A stretch of DNA of 15,812 bases, taken from positions 1 to 15,812 of the forward strand of contig JAGXOR010000021.1 in the NCBI GenBank assembly GCA_023659785.1, given 5' to 3'. Position numbers and translations under genes: made by a program. Positions 14,555 through 15,812 of the stretch are shown in pieces. The stretch is from Methanomicrobia archaeon LH_S13 (GTDB lineage: Archaea; Halobacteriota; Syntropharchaeia; Alkanophagales; Methanospirareceae). Positions within the stretch are counted from its first letter, which is position 1; each line of letters opens with the position of its first letter. The notes below the pieces were generated by a model, which worked only from the letters and a program-made list of their open reading frames with translations, was not told the origin of the DNA and did no database searches.

Positions 14555-15136
14555 ATGGAATTGATGGAAAAGATTGAAATAATAAAGGATATGAAGCTAA
14601 AAGCATTAGCGAAACTCATTATTCCTGTTTGTCTTGTGGGTGCCGCAATGCTATTCTTCTGGCTCGAAGGCCCTGAGGTATACATGAAATATGTGACGGT
14701 TTTTAGCATTTATTCATTTTTTCCTATTTTGGGCTTGGAGGCAGCCATTCCAGCAGGTTTAAAACTTGGTACCTCCCCTACCGCTCTTATATCCTTCCTG
14801 CTTTTTGCTGATGCCGTTCTCTCATTGTTTTTAGTCTGGAACTTGGACTATGTGAAGAAAATACCGTATATAGGAAAGCTTGTAGAAAGAGCGGAGGAAA
14901 GTGGAGAAAAGGCGATAAAAAAATATAAATGGGCGAAGAGATTTGGGTTTATAGGGCTCGTTATTTTTGTTACATTTCCATTTCAGTATACGGGCTCTGT
15001 TATGGGATCAGTAGCAGGCAAGCTAATGGGAATGGCACCTTTGATGACCTGGCTTGCAGTGATTACTGGCTGTTTAATTCGCTCTACAATATGGACCCTT
15101 ATTTCTATTGGTGTGCTCTCTTTTCTTATTTCTTGA
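14555..15136 (+). CDS. Small integral membrane protein, Sm_multidrug_ex family
   Basis: A 193-residue polytopic membrane protein with hydrophobic segments at about 19-37, 45-62, 74-97, 131-148 and 163-192, separated by a charged cytoplasmic loop (100-128, rich in Lys/Glu). The segment FPILGLEAAIPAGLKLGTSP (56-75) matches the Pro/Gly-rich signature of the 'small multi-drug export protein' family; the name rests on weak historic evidence and actual transport has not been shown for most members. ATG 14555 and the in-frame ATG at 14564 are both possible starts; the purine run AAAGAAAGGAAA lies before the first. It diverges from the metallo-hydrolase gene and is followed by an apparently empty 182-bp gap. 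Confidence 0.75.
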   Translation: MELMEKIEIIKDMKLKALAKLIIPVCLVGAAMLFFWLEGPEVYMKYVTVFSIYSFFPILGLEAAIPAGLKLGTSPTALISFLLFADAVLSLFLVWNLDYVKKIPYIGKLVERAEESGEKAIKKYKWAKRFGFIGLVIFVTFPFQYTGSVMGSVAGKLMGMAPLMTWLAVITGCLIRSTIWTLISIGVLSFLIS

Positions 15137-15318
15137 ACTTGTAAAATCCGAGTTTGTTTGAGTTTGTTTGTTATTTAGCATTTGATGTTACGAACGTTTT
15201 AAAAAATAGTAAAACTTAAACGATTGTAGGATATTTGTGTATCTCACTATTGGAACGATAAAAAAAAACGAAAAATTTAAATAGACACAATTTTAATGGT
15301 TTATACGGTGAGGAAAAA
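15137..15318. other. Intergenic gap with tandem 10-mer and promoter of the CxxC protein
   Basis: No gene is visible. GAGTTTGTTT is repeated head to tail at 15150-15169; the T-rich stretch could help end the upstream transcript. The 3' part carries a TATA box (ATTTAAATA, 15274-15282) and a Shine-Dalgarno (GGTGAGG, 15307-15313) for the following gene. Confidence 0.6.
15274..15282 (+). promoter_or_regulatory. TATA box for the small CxxC protein
   Basis: ATTTAAATA lies 36-44 bp before the ATG at 15319, predicting a leader of about 10-15 nt that still includes the GGTGAGG ribosome site 5 nt from the start. Confidence 0.6.
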
Positions 15319-15591
15319 ATGGCGCAAGGACGTTGTTATGTATGCACCCAGATGTTTACAGCAAAGGACAAGGACGCAGTAATAGATAAAATAGTGGAAC
15401 ATATGATGGCTCCTGCTCCTGAGGGGCATCATGGTTATCTCTGGGGGGATACGATGCAGACGAAAAATACGTTTGAGAAATGCCCGGTATGCAGCGCTGC
15501 TTTGGGTAAACTTTATGCCACCTGCCCCAGTTGCGGCGCGGATCTTGTAGAGCAATACGCGAGGAAGGTAGCTGCGGCATACACACACTAA
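15319..15591 (+). CDS. Small zinc-ribbon-like protein with three CxxC pairs
   Basis: A 90-residue protein of unknown function. It has an N-terminal CYVC (C6, C9), a His-rich middle (H28, H37, H38), and a classic zinc ribbon near the C-terminus: CPVC (C55, C58) and CPSC (C69, C72), separated by 10 residues. The C-terminal pair should bind one zinc; the first CxxC may bind a second metal with the histidines. No signal peptide or membrane helix is seen. A clear TATA box and GGTGAGG site show that it is expressed from its own promoter, and a terminator hairpin follows, so it is probably monocistronic. It may be a metal-binding or nucleic-acid-binding accessory protein; nothing in the sequence decides this. 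Confidence 0.85.
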   Translation: MAQGRCYVCTQMFTAKDKDAVIDKIVEHMMAPAPEGHHGYLWGDTMQTKNTFEKCPVCSAALGKLYATCPSCGADLVEQYARKVAAAYTH

Positions 15592-15612
15592 AATAGGGAT
15601 AGGAAGTTAAGA

Positions 15613-15645
15613 AGGAGGGCTCTTACGAGTCCTCTTATTTTTTCC
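15613..15645 (+). terminator. Hairpin terminator after the CxxC protein
   Basis: GAGGGCTC (15615-15622) pairs with GAGTCCTC (15627-15634), with one G-U pair and loop TTAC. Two outer pairs extend the stem (15613-15636), and a run of T residues follows (TATTTTTT, 15636-15643). It starts 22 bases after the stop codon. Confidence 0.65.
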
Positions 15646-15663
15646 CCTTGTCTTGTTTGTAAC

Positions 15664-15812
15664 CTTTAAATTATAATTATTTATCTGAGTAGCCAAGAAG
15701 ACTCCCTCCGTAAGGGGGGGGGAGATGAATTGGCTCTTGTACTCTTGTATTAACAATTAATCTTCAGCTCTATCTTCAAACTGGCGTAGATGACGGTTTG
15801 TATTCCGCAAAT
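15664..15812 (+). other. Unassigned right end: TATA-like stretch and C/G hairpin with a G9 run
   Basis: An A/T-rich box (TTTAAATTATAATTATTTA, 15664-15682) is followed about 20 bases later by CTCCCTCC (15703-15710), loop GTAA, and nine consecutive G then AG, which can pair as a hairpin. No convincing ORF reaches the window edge. It could be a promoter with a structured leader or small RNA for a gene beyond the window, or the edge of an insertion element. Confidence 0.3.

Noticed and set aside
15725..15760. Tiny ORF MNWLLYSCINN as a leader peptide
   Set aside because: Only 11 codons, purine run directly abuts the ATG without spacing, and no downstream gene is visible to regulate.

Overview
This is an archaeal chromosome segment, most probably from a Euryarchaeota lineage. 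It encodes a sliding clamp (PCNA), a group II chaperonin with a Gly-Met-Pro tail, prefoldin, FtsY of the archaeal SRP pathway, membrane-anchored LonB, a wybutosine enzyme (Taw1), the archaeal-type phosphopantothenate route and a small aconitase-X subunit of the archaeal mevalonate pathway. Promoters look archaeal (TATA boxes about 25-30 bp before the inferred transcript start), and Shine-Dalgarno sites of the GGAGGTG type are common. Gene content and the moderate A+T bias fit a methanogen or ANME/alkane-oxidiser relative. That placement is inference, because no taxonomic marker beyond these proteins was compared.

Layout. 1-763: 3' part of homoserine dehydrogenase, cut by the window edge. 771-1559 (-): PCNA. 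1662-2543 (+): a lone Cas4-like nuclease-fold protein. 2523-3936 (-): a two-gene unit, aconitase-X small subunit then taw1. 4026-6544 (+): prefoldin alpha, ftsY and an unrecognised 356-residue protein, all overlapping. 6571-8538 (-): lonB. 8641-10059 (-): aspartate kinase. 10178-12616 (+): thermosome and phosphopantoate-beta-alanine ligase, then tRNA-Val(UAC) and an MthK-like potassium channel. 13838-14500 (-): metallo-beta-lactamase-fold protein. 14555-15136 (+): small membrane protein of the Sm_multidrug_ex type. 15319-15591 (+): small protein with three CxxC pairs. The last 220 bases hold a terminator and a second, unexplained GC-rich hairpin.

Most genes are housekeeping: protein folding, targeting and turnover (prefoldin, thermosome, LonB, FtsY), the aspartate amino-acid pathway (aspartate kinase and homoserine dehydrogenase, about 8 kb apart), CoA and isoprenoid synthesis, tRNA modification and replication. 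No CRISPR array, transposase or phage gene is visible.

The less ordinary signals are these. (1) In-frame 6-nt repeats encoding dipeptide runs recur in several unrelated genes. (2) An uncharacterised protein with two winged-helix-like regions is translationally coupled to ftsY. (3) The solo Cas4-like protein keeps all four Fe-S cysteines but appears to lack the catalytic acid of the ExK motif. (4) The ATP-site signature of the aspartate kinase is altered. (5) The potassium channel has an internal Met with an upstream Shine-Dalgarno-like site, where MthK makes its free RCK subunit. I found no convincing new multi-gene defence or mobile system.
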